From Bacillus sp. SG-1 (GTDB lineage Bacteria > Bacillota > Bacilli > Bacillales > Bacillaceae_B), in NCBI RefSeq assembly GCF_000181495.1, contig NZ_ABCF01000001.1:248001-312000 (forward strand): a stretch of DNA of 64,000 nucleotides, written 5' to 3'. The translations under genes and the position numbers were made by a program. This document shows positions 25,873 to 34,610 of this stretch, piece by piece. Below the pieces are notes generated by a model. The model was not told where the DNA came from, ran no database searches, and saw nothing but the letters and a program-made list of their open reading frames with translations. Position 1 is the first letter of the stretch. Each line of letters begins with the position of its first letter.

Positions 25873-26882
25873 TGAAAAGGAGTATTTGGAAGCATCCCTT
25901 TTTTCTGACAGGCTTTATTCTTATTGTTATTTTGCTGATTAGCAGCTTTGTCTATAGTTTCCTATGGGGAAATGAAGTCAGAAAGCTCTACTATATTTCT
26001 GAAAATCATGTGCCTGTCGAGTCCACACCTATCTCTCCAAAATGGGCGTATCCGTTTGGCACGGACCCACTCGGATTGGATATGTTGGGCAAAGTAATCA
26101 TTGGGGCGAAATACACCATAATATCAGCGTTCACCATAGCATTTTTGCGTCTCATCTTATCTTTTCCAGTAGGAATCATCTTGGGTATTCACCTCGAAAA
26201 ATACAGAAAATTCATCAATGGTACGGTGGATTCCTTTCACTATATTCCCCTCTCCATTTTGGCTTATTTCTTGCTCTTCCCCATACTTTGGGAGCCTCCT
26301 CAGGGATTTTCAACCACTATAACAGAACGCTTTTTTCTGGAAATCCTTATTCTGACTCTCCTGACGGTCCCGGTCCTCTCCTCACTTTTTGGAAACGTAA
26401 TTGCCCGGGTTTATAAGGAGGAGTATATTTTGGGGGCAAAAGTTTTGGGTGCCGGCAAGTTCCGTATTATCCTTAAGCATATTCTCCCTGCAATGAGGGG
26501 TAGGATAGTAATTTTATTCGGCCAGCAGGTAATTCAAACATTGATCATCTTCATCCACCTCGGACTGTTAAAACTTTTCCTGGGAGGGACGGATGTGGAC
26601 TACCAGCTTGTAGCAGATCCACCAAGGTCGATCACCTACGAGTGGTCTGGATTGATTGGCGATACATTCCGTTATCTGCAAGGTGCTCCTTGGGTTCCCT
26701 TAACGCCGATCCTGTTCTTTGCCGCCGTCATGTTTGCGGTTGCTCTTATGATGGAAGGGTACATCCAGGCAACATCCGGCTATTCTTATTATGGAAGGAA
26801 GTTTAAGAGTAGTGTTTTGAGTGCTGATAAAGATTTTAAACATGAGGTGCGGAAAGAGGATTTTAGGAGAGTGCAAATGTAG
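25872..26882 (+). CDS. OppC/DppC-like ABC permease (pair 2)
   Basis: A 336-aa permease with the GTDPLGLDMLGKV signature near residue 58 and the contact loop YILGAKVLGAGKFRIILKHILP. GTG start overlapping the partner stop codon. As in pair 1 there is no ATPase or binding protein, so the complex must borrow an ATPase from elsewhere, or act as a sensor or channel. The ECF sigma/anti-sigma genes in front suggest envelope-stress-linked expression. Confidence 0.82.
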   Translation: MKRSIWKHPFFLTGFILIVILLISSFVYSFLWGNEVRKLYYISENHVPVESTPISPKWAYPFGTDPLGLDMLGKVIIGAKYTIISAFTIAFLRLILSFPVGIILGIHLEKYRKFINGTVDSFHYIPLSILAYFLLFPILWEPPQGFSTTITERFFLEILILTLLTVPVLSSLFGNVIARVYKEEYILGAKVLGAGKFRIILKHILPAMRGRIVILFGQQVIQTLIIFIHLGLLKLFLGGTDVDYQLVADPPRSITYEWSGLIGDTFRYLQGAPWVPLTPILFFAAVMFAVALMMEGYIQATSGYSYYGRKFKSSVLSADKDFKHEVRKEDFRRVQM

Positions 26883-26888
26883 TATTCG

Positions 26889-26920
26889 AGAAGGACGTTG
26901 TTTGTCTAAGCGTCCTTTTT
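26889..26920 (+). terminator. terminator after the second ECF/permease operon
   Basis: AAGGACG / CGTCCTT stem with a T-run, 9 nt after the stop codon. Confidence 0.75.
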
Positions 26921-27005
26921 GTCATGGTCCTAAGTTTGTTTGCTCGGATTTTGAAATATTTGAAACATTTCTATCACTCCATTCGTCTTATAGTGGGGGA
27001 GAAGT

Positions 27006-27380
27006 ATGAAATTTATAATTTTTATCATAAGTATTATTGTTTTGTTTTGGGTTACTGAGAAACTGTTGACAAAATGGCTGGGCAAGGACACACGAAAAAT
27101 TTCCGACACGGAAGGAAAGTTGCTGGATCGCTGGGGAAGAGGAGTCATCCTTCTCATTGCTCTCGTTTTCCTTACAAAAGTCGGGGATATGTCCGACCAA
27201 AGGCTTGCCATGAATATATATTGGATTTCATTTATCATTGTGTTTTTAGGTTTTCAGTCCTTCATGCAATGGAAGTTTTTAAAAGGGTCCAAAGAGTATT
27301 TGAAAACTCTGATCTTTTTGGGTATTGCCTTATTCTGCTGGGGTGTAATGAAGGTCATTGGTATTTTAGTAATATCCTAG
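27006..27380 (+). CDS. DUF4181-like small membrane protein
   Basis: A 124-aa protein with four predicted membrane segments (about 2-20, 45-62, 72-88, 100-118). The phrase KDTRKISDTEGKLLDRWGR between the first two resembles DUF4181. Function unknown. GGGGGAGAAGT precedes the ATG. Confidence 0.65.
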   Translation: MKFIIFIISIIVLFWVTEKLLTKWLGKDTRKISDTEGKLLDRWGRGVILLIALVFLTKVGDMSDQRLAMNIYWISFIIVFLGFQSFMQWKFLKGSKEYLKTLIFLGIALFCWGVMKVIGILVIS

Positions 27381-27396
27381 GAAAAGGGTGAGGACC

Positions 27397-27528
27397 GTGA
27401 TAGTTTTCATTCTTGTAATAATGATCACCTTATTTTCGATTGAGGTATCGGTAAGAAAAACAGTGAAACAGAATGAGGAAATGATTGAGCTGTTAAAAGG
27501 GCTTCAACCTGACTCAAGAAAAGAGTGA
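27397..27528 (+). CDS. 43-aa single-pass membrane peptide
   Basis: A GTG-started frame of 43 codons, starting 17 nt after DUF4181, with GGGTGAGG upstream. Residues 1-19 are a hydrophobic helix and the rest is charged (RKTVKQNEEMIELLKG). The helix plus amphipathic tail pattern is common in small Bacillus membrane peptides. Its in-frame length is short, so confidence is moderate. Confidence 0.45.
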   Translation: MIVFILVIMITLFSIEVSVRKTVKQNEEMIELLKGLQPDSRKE

Positions 27529-27586
27529 GAAATCTGGATGAATTTAATTAAGAATATGTTTTGATTATTGAGGAGCAGGTGGGAAT

Positions 27587-28144
27587 TTGAATACATTTAC
27601 ATATAAAACAGAAACAGAGAGATTAATAGTAAGACCCTTAGCTGAGAAGGATTACTCTGAATGGTATAGAGGATTTAATGGAAGACGAGCTTCGCAGTAT
27701 AGGCATGATCAGGGAAAACTGGATATGGGCGAATGTACGGAAGAATGGTTTTCTTCCTTGGTTGAAAAGCACCAAACTCTGGCTTCGGAAGATACCGCTT
27801 ATGTGTTTGGAGTATTTGGTAAAGTGAGTGGGAAACACCTTGGCATGGTTGATTTTTCAACATTGGCAAGGGAGGACTTCCAATGGGGGAGACTTGGTTA
27901 CAGCATCCATAATCAATATTGGGGAAATGGGTTTGGAAAAGAAGCTGTCGCTGGCGCACTGGAAATCGCTTTTTCAGAACTGAAGTATCATCGAATCGAG
28001 GCACATATCAATCTTGATAACCAGGCCTCCATTCGTTTGGCTGAAAGTGTCGGGATGGAATTTGAATGCATTAGGAAAGCGTTCATCTACGAGTTTGGTG
28101 AGTGGACGGATAACCTGATTTATTTTAAAAATAGCCAGGGGTGA
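27587..28144 (+). CDS. GNAT N-acetyltransferase (RimJ/RimL-like)
   Basis: A 185-aa protein: FQWGRLGYSIHNQYWGNGFGKEAVAGALEIAF at about 100-131 holds the acetyl-CoA loop; NLDNQASIRLAESVGMEFE follows. TTG start preceded by AGGAGCAGGTGGG. The target is unknown. The following 16 nt lead into a decayed MBL gene. Confidence 0.82.
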   Translation: MNTFTYKTETERLIVRPLAEKDYSEWYRGFNGRRASQYRHDQGKLDMGECTEEWFSSLVEKHQTLASEDTAYVFGVFGKVSGKHLGMVDFSTLAREDFQWGRLGYSIHNQYWGNGFGKEAVAGALEIAFSELKYHRIEAHINLDNQASIRLAESVGMEFECIRKAFIYEFGEWTDNLIYFKNSQG

Positions 28145-28149
28145 AGTGT

Positions 28150-28275
28150 ATGAGTATTCATTTTCAGGCGTAAGAACTGGCGGAAGGGGTTTTTGCTGCT
28201 ATCGCCAAGCAAGGAGGAGGAGCCGTCGGGAATGCCGGTTTTGTGGACCTCGGAAAAGTACCTACAAATGGCTAG
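28150..28275 (+). pseudogene. MBL-fold metallohydrolase N-terminal remnant
   Basis: Seven codons (MSIHFQA), an in-frame TAA, then ELAEGVFAAIAKQGGGAVGNAGFVDLG and a stop. The second part reads like the N-terminus of metallo-beta-lactamase-fold proteins, before the HxHxDH metal site, none of which remains. TCATTTTCAGG occurs at both ends (about 28157 and 28276), a possible deletion junction. A binding site (GGGTGAAG) remains in front of the ATG. Confidence 0.65.
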
Positions 28276-28359
28276 TCATTTTCAGGTTTAGTAGATAAAG
28301 AATTAACCTGCGTGAACTAACCTGTATAAAATGGTAGATAGGAATATAAAAGAAAGTCG

Positions 28360-29208
28360 GTGACAAGTTTGGATTTTCTGAAATCTATGGCCATGAAGCC
28401 CAAAAAACGTTCGAAGCTTAGGATACAACTGGGGACCGCCTATTATCGTGCCAAAAGATACATGGAGTGGACGACATCCACAGAAACCTTCGCCAAGAAT
28501 CAACACAAGGAATTACTTCCCTCTACTGCGTTCAAACATCAATCTCTTCTGCTTCGGAAGCTAAAAGACGTGGAGATGTGGTACCAATATAACAAAATAA
28601 TCAATTTAAAAATTGCCGTCAAGGCATTGGACGGAATAGTCATTGAGCCCGGAGAAACCTTTTCCTATTGGAAGCTGCTCGGAAATACAACGAAACGAAA
28701 AGGCTATGTCGATGCGATGATTCTTCATTACGGCTCTTTTAAACCGGGCATTGGAGGCGGTCTTTGCCAGTTGAGCAACTTGATTTATTGGATGACCCTG
28801 CATACCCCCTTGACGGTAACGGAACGGCATCGCCACAGCTATGACGTGTTTCCGGATTCCAACCGGACTCAGCCCTTCGGCAGCGGAGCAACATGTGCGT
28901 ATAACTACCTGGACCTTCAAATCAAAAATACGACCGACGCGCCATACCAGCTCCATGTCTATCTGAACGACACTCACCTCGTTGGAGAATGGAGAACGAT
29001 CCATAAGCCTCTGCAGTCATACGAGGTCTATGAAAAAGACCACCTGATTACATATGAACATTGGGGCGGATATATCAGGCATAACCGACTGCACCGCAAA
29101 GTTTTCAGTTCTCAGCGGACGTTGATAGACGATCAGTATATAACAGAAAATCATGCCTTGATGATGTATGAACCACTGCTTGAGCAGAAAGAAGACGTGG
29201 TCAATTAA
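28360..29208 (+). CDS. VanW family protein
   Basis: A 282-aa protein with the VanW core: LKIAVKALDGIVIEPGETFSYWKLLGNTTKRKGYVDA at about 86-123 and GIGGGLCQLSNLIYWM at about 132-147, then ERHRHSYDVFP and GATCAYNYLDLQIKN. Related to a domain associated with vancomycin resistance clusters, but it occurs widely without resistance; no vanHAX genes are near. No signal peptide. Start GTG 28360 is uncertain (TTG 28369 possible). Confidence 0.82.
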   Translation: MTSLDFLKSMAMKPKKRSKLRIQLGTAYYRAKRYMEWTTSTETFAKNQHKELLPSTAFKHQSLLLRKLKDVEMWYQYNKIINLKIAVKALDGIVIEPGETFSYWKLLGNTTKRKGYVDAMILHYGSFKPGIGGGLCQLSNLIYWMTLHTPLTVTERHRHSYDVFPDSNRTQPFGSGATCAYNYLDLQIKNTTDAPYQLHVYLNDTHLVGEWRTIHKPLQSYEVYEKDHLITYEHWGGYIRHNRLHRKVFSSQRTLIDDQYITENHALMMYEPLLEQKEDVVN

Positions 29209-29420
29209 GTGTAAAAGGTTTGTGGAGATCCGAGGCTAGGTGAATTGAGGGGTTAGGCGGGCTCTTGGAAAGTTTAAAAGGGGAAAAGCGAGCTCGTTTA
29301 GCGGTTAGGATGTCTCATGGAAGGTTCATAAGGCTAAAAGTGAGCAAAATCTGCTTCTAACGGGTCCCATGAAAGTAATTAAATTTAAAAGAAACCCAAC
29401 TTTTAAAGGAGGGGGTCGAA
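29209..29420. repeat. degenerate tandem repeat of about 55 bp
   Basis: GGGTTAGGCGGGCTCTTGGAAAG (about 29249) recurs as CGGTTAGGATGTCTCATGGAAGG (about 29301) and as a shorter GGGTCCCATGAAAG, each followed by an A-rich phrase ending in AAAAG(C/T)GAGC. No gene is seen. Confidence 0.45.
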
Positions 29421-29636
29421 TTGAAGAGCACAAAACTACGGATGGCCTGGATCACTTTAAATATCTTCTGCTATGTCATGCTGATGGGTGTTTCATTGTT
29501 TGTTGCCGTGAGAGCTGAAGGGCTGGCTGATATTAACCGGCTGTCAGTATGGGTTGTTGCCGTGCTCTGCCTGCTTTTTGTTTCGGTTTTCGGTAGCGTA
29601 CAGTTATACACATGGATGAATAATGGTGATATTTAA
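29421..29636 (+). CDS. small two-helix membrane protein
   Basis: A 71-aa TTG-started ORF behind GGAGGGGGTCG. Two membrane segments (about 9-30 and 42-62). No family recognised. Its neighbour at 29654 is also a small membrane protein, 17 nt on with GGAGGAG before it, so they are likely co-transcribed. Confidence 0.6.
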   Translation: MKSTKLRMAWITLNIFCYVMLMGVSLFVAVRAEGLADINRLSVWVVAVLCLLFVSVFGSVQLYTWMNNGDI

Positions 29637-29653
29637 GGTAGGAGGAGAATAGT

Positions 29654-29977
29654 ATGCCGCTTGAGCAAGAGATAGTGCCAAAGTTATTGGCTGGATTTTC
29701 AATCGTCATGGGGGGAACGATCCTGTGTGTTCTTCTACTATGGGTAAGAACGAAGAGAAATTCGGCAGGGTATTTATGGATGCTCATACATTTTCTCATT
29801 TTTTCTGCTGCTGTTTATATTTTCATCCAAGCTATGAATTACAGAGCTGATCACACAATGGTTTCAGAGGAGATATCCTTGAGAGTCGGTGTGGCAGGAA
29901 TGACTTGGGCTGTGAGTATGAAGTGTCTGGTCATAAGTTTGTTCTGTTTCTCAAAATCTCGTAGTGTAGTTGATTAA
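29654..29977 (+). CDS. small membrane protein, three helices
   Basis: A 107-aa protein with hydrophobic stretches at about 10-30, 42-60 and 78-97. The outer loop is short. No family recognised. Part of the likely operon 29421-30469. Confidence 0.6.
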   Translation: MPLEQEIVPKLLAGFSIVMGGTILCVLLLWVRTKRNSAGYLWMLIHFLIFSAAVYIFIQAMNYRADHTMVSEEISLRVGVAGMTWAVSMKCLVISLFCFSKSRSVVD

Positions 29978-29995
29978 AAAAGAGGTGTTCAGAAG

Positions 29996-30469
29996 ATGGC
30001 ACAATCTGCAATGAAAATAAAAATGATTGATATGCAGGATATCCAACTGGTTGGTTTCAGGGTTCTTTGTCCCGGCGACCAATATATAAATGAAATTCCC
30101 GTGGCAGCATATAGGCTGGAGAATCACACTCATGAAATTAAGCATCTCGTAAACCCCCGCACGCAGATAGGAGTTTTTATCGCAGGTGAATGTACAGATG
30201 AAGAAGATGGTTACTGGATCTGCAAGGAAGTGAGCAAGTTTGAGGGAATTCCGGAGGGTATGGTGACGCTTACTGTTCCTCCCCGGCGTTACGCAGTATA
30301 CCATTACCAGGGTGTCAATTCTCATATCCGGAAGGCTTATGAAGACCTTCATAATTGGATTGATGAACGAAATTTTAGCAGGTTGACGGGAACCTGGTGT
30401 CTTGAAATCTATCATGATTGGAAAGACAAAGGTCGCCTTTCTGTTGAATTGCTTGATCCCATTAAATAA
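29996..30469 (+). CDS. GyrI-like effector-binding domain protein
   Basis: A 157-aa stand-alone GyrI-like/AraC-effector-binding domain: IQLVGFRVLCPG near the start, FIAGECTDEEDGYWICKEV in the middle, and VPPRRYAVYHYQGVNSHIRKAYEDLHNWI near 98-120. Related domains bind drugs or small hydrophobic ligands, as in BmrR or SbmC. No DNA-binding part is attached. Confidence 0.78.
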   Translation: MAQSAMKIKMIDMQDIQLVGFRVLCPGDQYINEIPVAAYRLENHTHEIKHLVNPRTQIGVFIAGECTDEEDGYWICKEVSKFEGIPEGMVTLTVPPRRYAVYHYQGVNSHIRKAYEDLHNWIDERNFSRLTGTWCLEIYHDWKDKGRLSVELLDPIK

Positions 30470-30630
30470 CGAACAGACGAATACTCTCCCGAACCTCAAA
30501 AAAAAGAGCATTATCATAAGGTGAATTTACTGCCAAATTAGAATATTCTTTACTTATGAGACATATCATTTTACACTATGAAGTGCAGTAAAATTTTCCA
30601 TAAAACTATTTTTTGAAGGAGGAGAAAAGG

Positions 30631-30696
30631 ATGATTAAATTTATCGATGTTATTCAGGAAAGTAAAAAATGTGAGGTTAGATCATTAAAGACGTAG
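30631..30696 (+). CDS. 21-codon leader-like ORF
   Basis: ATG with GGAGGAG 7 nt before it, 21 sense codons and a stop 14 nt ahead of the GNAT-fusion start. The strong binding site and position suggest a leader peptide or an eroded gene start; the product has no recognisable features. Low confidence. Confidence 0.25.
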   Translation: MIKFIDVIQESKKCEVRSLKT

Positions 30697-30710
30697 CTCA
30701 GGAGGATCAT

Positions 30711-33700
30711 ATGAAAACGAAAACAGAACAAGTGAAAATAGTAGAATACCATGAGGGCCTTGCAAAAGGAATTGCGAAAATGTGGAATGAAAGCCGCGAG
30801 AACTGGGGTGGAGATACAGGTATAACAACCGGACAGGATGTCATAGAAAAAGAGGCAAACTCTACTAATCTCCATTTATTTTTAGCTATGGCAGGAGATG
30901 AGGTTGTAGGTTACTGCGGGCTGTCTCAATATCGGGAAGACACGGGTGCATTGTACATCCCATTGCTGAATGTACACCCAGGGTATCAAGGGTTGAAGAT
31001 CGGCAAGAAGCTGGTCTTAGAAGCATTGAATAAAACAATAGAATTAAAATGGCCACGCTTGGATTTATTCACATGGCCGGGCAATACGAAAGCCGTTCCG
31101 CTTTATAAGAAATGCGGTTTCTTTTGGGAAGAAAGAGATGACAGTACTCATTTAATGAACTTCATTCCAATGGTGATGCAAATAGAATGGCTTCGTCCTT
31201 TCTTTGAAAAACATGACTGGTACACCACCAGTCAGCGCGAAATTACAGTGAAGCCGGATGGTGTAAAAGAACATGACCATACCTTCTTTGAATACAAGTG
31301 GCAGGCAGGAGAAGAATTTGTCCGAGTGCAAATTGAACGTACAGGGCGCGGGATACGACTGATTGAAACCCAGGATCTGTTTTTGGAAGTCAGCTTGCCT
31401 GGCTTTAAACTGCTGGAAAAAGAAAAGCATCCTGTAAAATACCGAGTTGTGAACAAAACAGGAGAGCCGCTTAATGTTTCCCTTTCAGGTCATGCTGATG
31501 AGATTGTTGAACACTCATTCCATCATTCAGGTCAAGTGGAAGAAGAATGGACAGGAGAGTTTCCGGTAAGCCTGTCAATTCCTGACCGTGAACCAAGCCC
31601 ATGGAAGACACATCCGGTAGTTAGTTCTATCGTTAACATCAATGGGATGGATTTTCCGTTGAAAGTAGGAGTGTTTCCAAAACAGGCTGCTAAAGTCTTT
31701 GTCCGGTCTACCAATAAAAATTGGAGAGCAGGGCAAAAAGGGCTGGTCCATCTTGATATTGAAAGCCAACTGGACGAAGAATGTACATTAAGTATTCAAT
31801 TGCCTGAGAATCCCGTTCTTAAGTGGGAACGGAGAGAAGTAAAGGCTGTATTGAAAGGGAAAGAAAGAGCTTCTTTTCCGATTCCTGTCAAACTGAAAAA
31901 AAATGATTTTTTATCAGAAGAAATAGAAATAGTTGTATCACGGGAAAATCAGCAGCCTATGAAAATCCAAGCTAAAATGGCATTGGCATTTCCTGGTTAT
32001 GGAAGTAAGTTTGGCGGTGAGACCGATGAACACTGGTATGGTTATAACGGGCCATATTATGTAGAAGTGGAAAAGCGGAATCATATCGTGAAAGTTGGAT
32101 CAATTTACTCTTCAGGGGAGGCCTTAACCTTCTTTTCACCTAAACTGGGAAAACCATTCAGTGAAGAGTTCTCAAAGAAGGAAGCCTCAACGATCGAATT
32201 CATAGAGCTTGTTGAAGGGTTCGTAATGAAGACTACACTGGATTCTGAAGCCTTTCCTTCACTTACGTTGAATACCTATTTAAAGATCTTTGGAGACGGC
32301 TACATTGAGATGAATCATGAAATAGTCAACAAAGGGACTGAGGCGAAAAAGGATGTTTATCTCCTTCAGCCTGTGTATCCACAGTTTAAAGGCATGGCTC
32401 TTCCTCAGAAGGATGGAGTAGTTGTTGGTACAGAGGCTGCCATTCCGTTCATCGACTATATTAAAGATAAAGAGATCTCGGAAAACTGGTTTTTCATCAA
32501 AGGAAATCAAGGGGATACCACTGGATTGACTTGGCCTGAGACAGCCAATGGAAGGAAAGACGAATGGCGTTTCGGCGTTGAGTATAATGTTGAGGAACTC
32601 CAGCCGGAGGAAGAAATCTGCTTTGGCCCTGTCGCAGTAGGTATTAATACTTCCCGTACGTGGAGACAATGGCGTGAATTCATAGTAGGCGAAGATATAC
32701 CTGACCTGAAGGAACAACCCTTGTATGCTCTTCAAACAGCAGATGGTGATGTTATTTCTTCTGTTGGCCATACGGTGGAATATTCATTCAGGTCGATGCT
32801 GACTCCTTATGTACACGGAAGTCTTCGATTGAACAGTGATGGTGAAAATTATGAGGGCGCTGCTAAAAAAGCGGATGAGGTCACGAAGATCGATCTTCAG
32901 GTGGAACATAGCTCTCCGGGGATAAAACGTGTTAATGGAAGCTTCCGTGCACCAGGTCAAAAAGCAGTCTTTGAGTCCATTCAGCTAGTAAAAGGCCGGA
33001 CTGAAGTCATGGTGGAAAATAGCGATGGTAACTGGTCTGTCGATAACGGTGCCCTTTCGTTTAAAGCGTCACCTGCTTATTTTCCGGGAATCTATTCCTT
33101 AACAGTGAACGGTAAGGAAGCCTTGCATAATCAGTATCCTGAAGCTGGACCAAAAGCATGGTGGAACCCTTGGGGTGGCGGGATTCGCTATTATTTCCAG
33201 AATGTCAGCCCATACTCGATGATGAAAGAGAATACGAAAGTCGAGCCGGTGAGCAGGATTGACCAAAATGGCCATACTTGGAAAGGCCTTTGCCTGACGA
33301 CTGAGTTTACAGAACATGAAACCATGAAAGGGACGACGTTGAAGCAGTACGCACTTACCCTGCCAGAGGTCCCTGTCCTGGCATGCTATGGAGAGATTCT
33401 TCAAAACTCCGGCCGTACATTCAAAGGAGAACTGCTCGATTTAGAAGCATTTTTCAAACCAGGGGATGAACTTACTTCATGCTTTGCCAAGGTGCCTTCC
33501 GAAGGAGTAGTTGAAAAATATTTTGCCGGCATTGAGGAGTTCATGCTCGGTGACACAGAATATGTGACAGTGGGGTCAGAAGATTGGGAAAGCAAAATCA
33601 CCTTCATTCATTCTGCCTCCCGCAGACTGTCTGAACTTTATATGAATCAAGAAGTATTTGTCACAGCATCAACAGAAGAATGGTCAGCATCAAGTGGAGA

Positions 33701-33791
33701 AACATATACCACGAAACCGACCATCCTGCTGATCGGTGAAGAGGAATACTCAGAAGCCATCAACCCTTTTAAAGAAATTACGTTCCGATAA
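30711..33791 (+). CDS. 1026-aa GNAT fused to a large mutarotase-like region
   Basis: Residues about 1-155 are a GNAT domain: IPLLNVHPGYQGLKIGKKLVLEAL (acetyl-CoA loop) and VPLYKKCGFFWEERDDSTHLMNF. From about 160 on, a long region has beta-sandwich character; HWYGYNGPYYVEVEKRNHIVKVG near 440 and KAWWNPWGGGIRYYFQN near 813-829 resemble galactose-mutarotase-like or glycoside-hydrolase accessory domains. No signal peptide is seen, so it should be cytoplasmic. AGGAGG lies 5 nt before the ATG. The joined function is unknown. Confidence 0.75.
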   Translation: MKTKTEQVKIVEYHEGLAKGIAKMWNESRENWGGDTGITTGQDVIEKEANSTNLHLFLAMAGDEVVGYCGLSQYREDTGALYIPLLNVHPGYQGLKIGKKLVLEALNKTIELKWPRLDLFTWPGNTKAVPLYKKCGFFWEERDDSTHLMNFIPMVMQIEWLRPFFEKHDWYTTSQREITVKPDGVKEHDHTFFEYKWQAGEEFVRVQIERTGRGIRLIETQDLFLEVSLPGFKLLEKEKHPVKYRVVNKTGEPLNVSLSGHADEIVEHSFHHSGQVEEEWTGEFPVSLSIPDREPSPWKTHPVVSSIVNINGMDFPLKVGVFPKQAAKVFVRSTNKNWRAGQKGLVHLDIESQLDEECTLSIQLPENPVLKWERREVKAVLKGKERASFPIPVKLKKNDFLSEEIEIVVSRENQQPMKIQAKMALAFPGYGSKFGGETDEHWYGYNGPYYVEVEKRNHIVKVGSIYSSGEALTFFSPKLGKPFSEEFSKKEASTIEFIELVEGFVMKTTLDSEAFPSLTLNTYLKIFGDGYIEMNHEIVNKGTEAKKDVYLLQPVYPQFKGMALPQKDGVVVGTEAAIPFIDYIKDKEISENWFFIKGNQGDTTGLTWPETANGRKDEWRFGVEYNVEELQPEEEICFGPVAVGINTSRTWRQWREFIVGEDIPDLKEQPLYALQTADGDVISSVGHTVEYSFRSMLTPYVHGSLRLNSDGENYEGAAKKADEVTKIDLQVEHSSPGIKRVNGSFRAPGQKAVFESIQLVKGRTEVMVENSDGNWSVDNGALSFKASPAYFPGIYSLTVNGKEALHNQYPEAGPKAWWNPWGGGIRYYFQNVSPYSMMKENTKVEPVSRIDQNGHTWKGLCLTTEFTEHETMKGTTLKQYALTLPEVPVLACYGEILQNSGRTFKGELLDLEAFFKPGDELTSCFAKVPSEGVVEKYFAGIEEFMLGDTEYVTVGSEDWESKITFIHSASRRLSELYMNQEVFVTASTEEWSASSGETYTTKPTILLIGEEEYSEAINPFKEITFR

Positions 33792-33798
33792 ATCAAAT

Positions 33799-33842
33799 TA
33801 GGGACAGTCCCCTGTTACATTTAGCAGCAGGGAACTGTCCCT
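33799..33842 (+). terminator. hairpin after the GNAT fusion
   Basis: AGGGACAGT(CCC) and (GGGA)ACTGTCCCT form a strong stem around an AT-rich loop; T residues follow (CTCTTCAATTT), so it may terminate weakly. Confidence 0.6.
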
Positions 33843-33854
33843 CTTCAATTTAAC

Positions 33855-34040
33855 AAGGCTCTTTTCATAAACTTTGTTGCTATTTAATTTGTATTTTAAA
33901 AAATATAGGAATAATTCACAGTAAATATCCTGTAAGTAAGAAAGAAAAGAGCTACTCTCCCTGTTCAGAGAGTAAAAAACCTTGTACCCAAGGGAAAACC
34001 GGCTCTTGGGATTTGTCCGAAAGCAACAATCCATACGAAT
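33855..34040 (+). repeat. structured dispersed repeat, copy 3
   Basis: AAGGCTCTTTTC, AAACTTTGTTGCTATTTA, GAAAAGAGC, CCTTGTACCCAAGG and AAGCAACAATCCATACGAA appear in the same order as in copies 1 and 2. The 3' hairpin is less perfect here. It ends 26 nt before the start of the GNAT gene at 34067. Confidence 0.75.
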
Positions 34041-34066
34041 GCACCTTTTACAAAGGAGGAATACCG

Positions 34067-34597
34067 ATGAATCTTCATGTGAATGGCCGCATGTTCACTA
34101 TAAGGAAAGCCAAACAAGAAGATATCAGCAAAGTTTTAAGCTTGCTGGTTGAAGCTGCAGAGTGGCTGAAGACAAAGGGGACAACCCAGTGGAATTATTA
34201 TTTGACTGATTTAGAAGGAAATATGGGAGAAGTGATGGAATCCATAAACAGACAAAATACCTATCTTGCTGAAATTGAAAGAGAGGCAGTCGCATCCCTT
34301 ACTCTTGAAGAGGAACCTGGCGAGTGGGACATGGAGATATGGGGAGTAGAAGCGGCTCAAGGTGATGCGGTTTACATGCATAGACTTGTTGTAAACCGTG
34401 AATATGCCGGTCTAGGATTAGGTGAAGCCTTGATTGAGTGGGCAAAAAACGAGGTAAATCATCGCGGGAAAAAGTATATCCGTTTTGATTGCCTGTACAG
34501 TAATGATGGTTTAAACTCCTTTTATCAACGACATAACCCTCTCAAGGGGGTTGCTGATGTATATGGGAAACATTCGAAATATGAAATAACTTTTTGA
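34067..34597 (+). CDS. GNAT N-acetyltransferase
   Basis: A 176-aa protein: AVYMHRLVVNREYAGLGLGEALIEWAKNEV at about 105-134 is the acetyl-CoA segment, and RFDCLYSNDGLNSFYQRH is motif B. ATG 34067 has AAAGGAGG upstream; the longer frame from 34013 would begin inside the repeat. The substrate is unknown. The methyltransferase follows after 13 nt. Confidence 0.83.
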   Translation: MNLHVNGRMFTIRKAKQEDISKVLSLLVEAAEWLKTKGTTQWNYYLTDLEGNMGEVMESINRQNTYLAEIEREAVASLTLEEEPGEWDMEIWGVEAAQGDAVYMHRLVVNREYAGLGLGEALIEWAKNEVNHRGKKYIRFDCLYSNDGLNSFYQRHNPLKGVADVYGKHSKYEITF

Positions 34598-34610
34598 AGG
34601 GTTTAAAAAT

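Noticed and set aside
26042-26416. 124-aa ORF inside the permease gene
   Set aside because: It is a shadow of the OppC-like gene in another frame.
28360-29208. Vancomycin resistance locus
   Set aside because: VanW alone, without vanH/A/X or a two-component system, is common in bacteria and does not indicate resistance.
34013-34066. Upstream extension of the GNAT gene
   Set aside because: It lies in the structured repeat, while ATG 34067 has a strong binding site.
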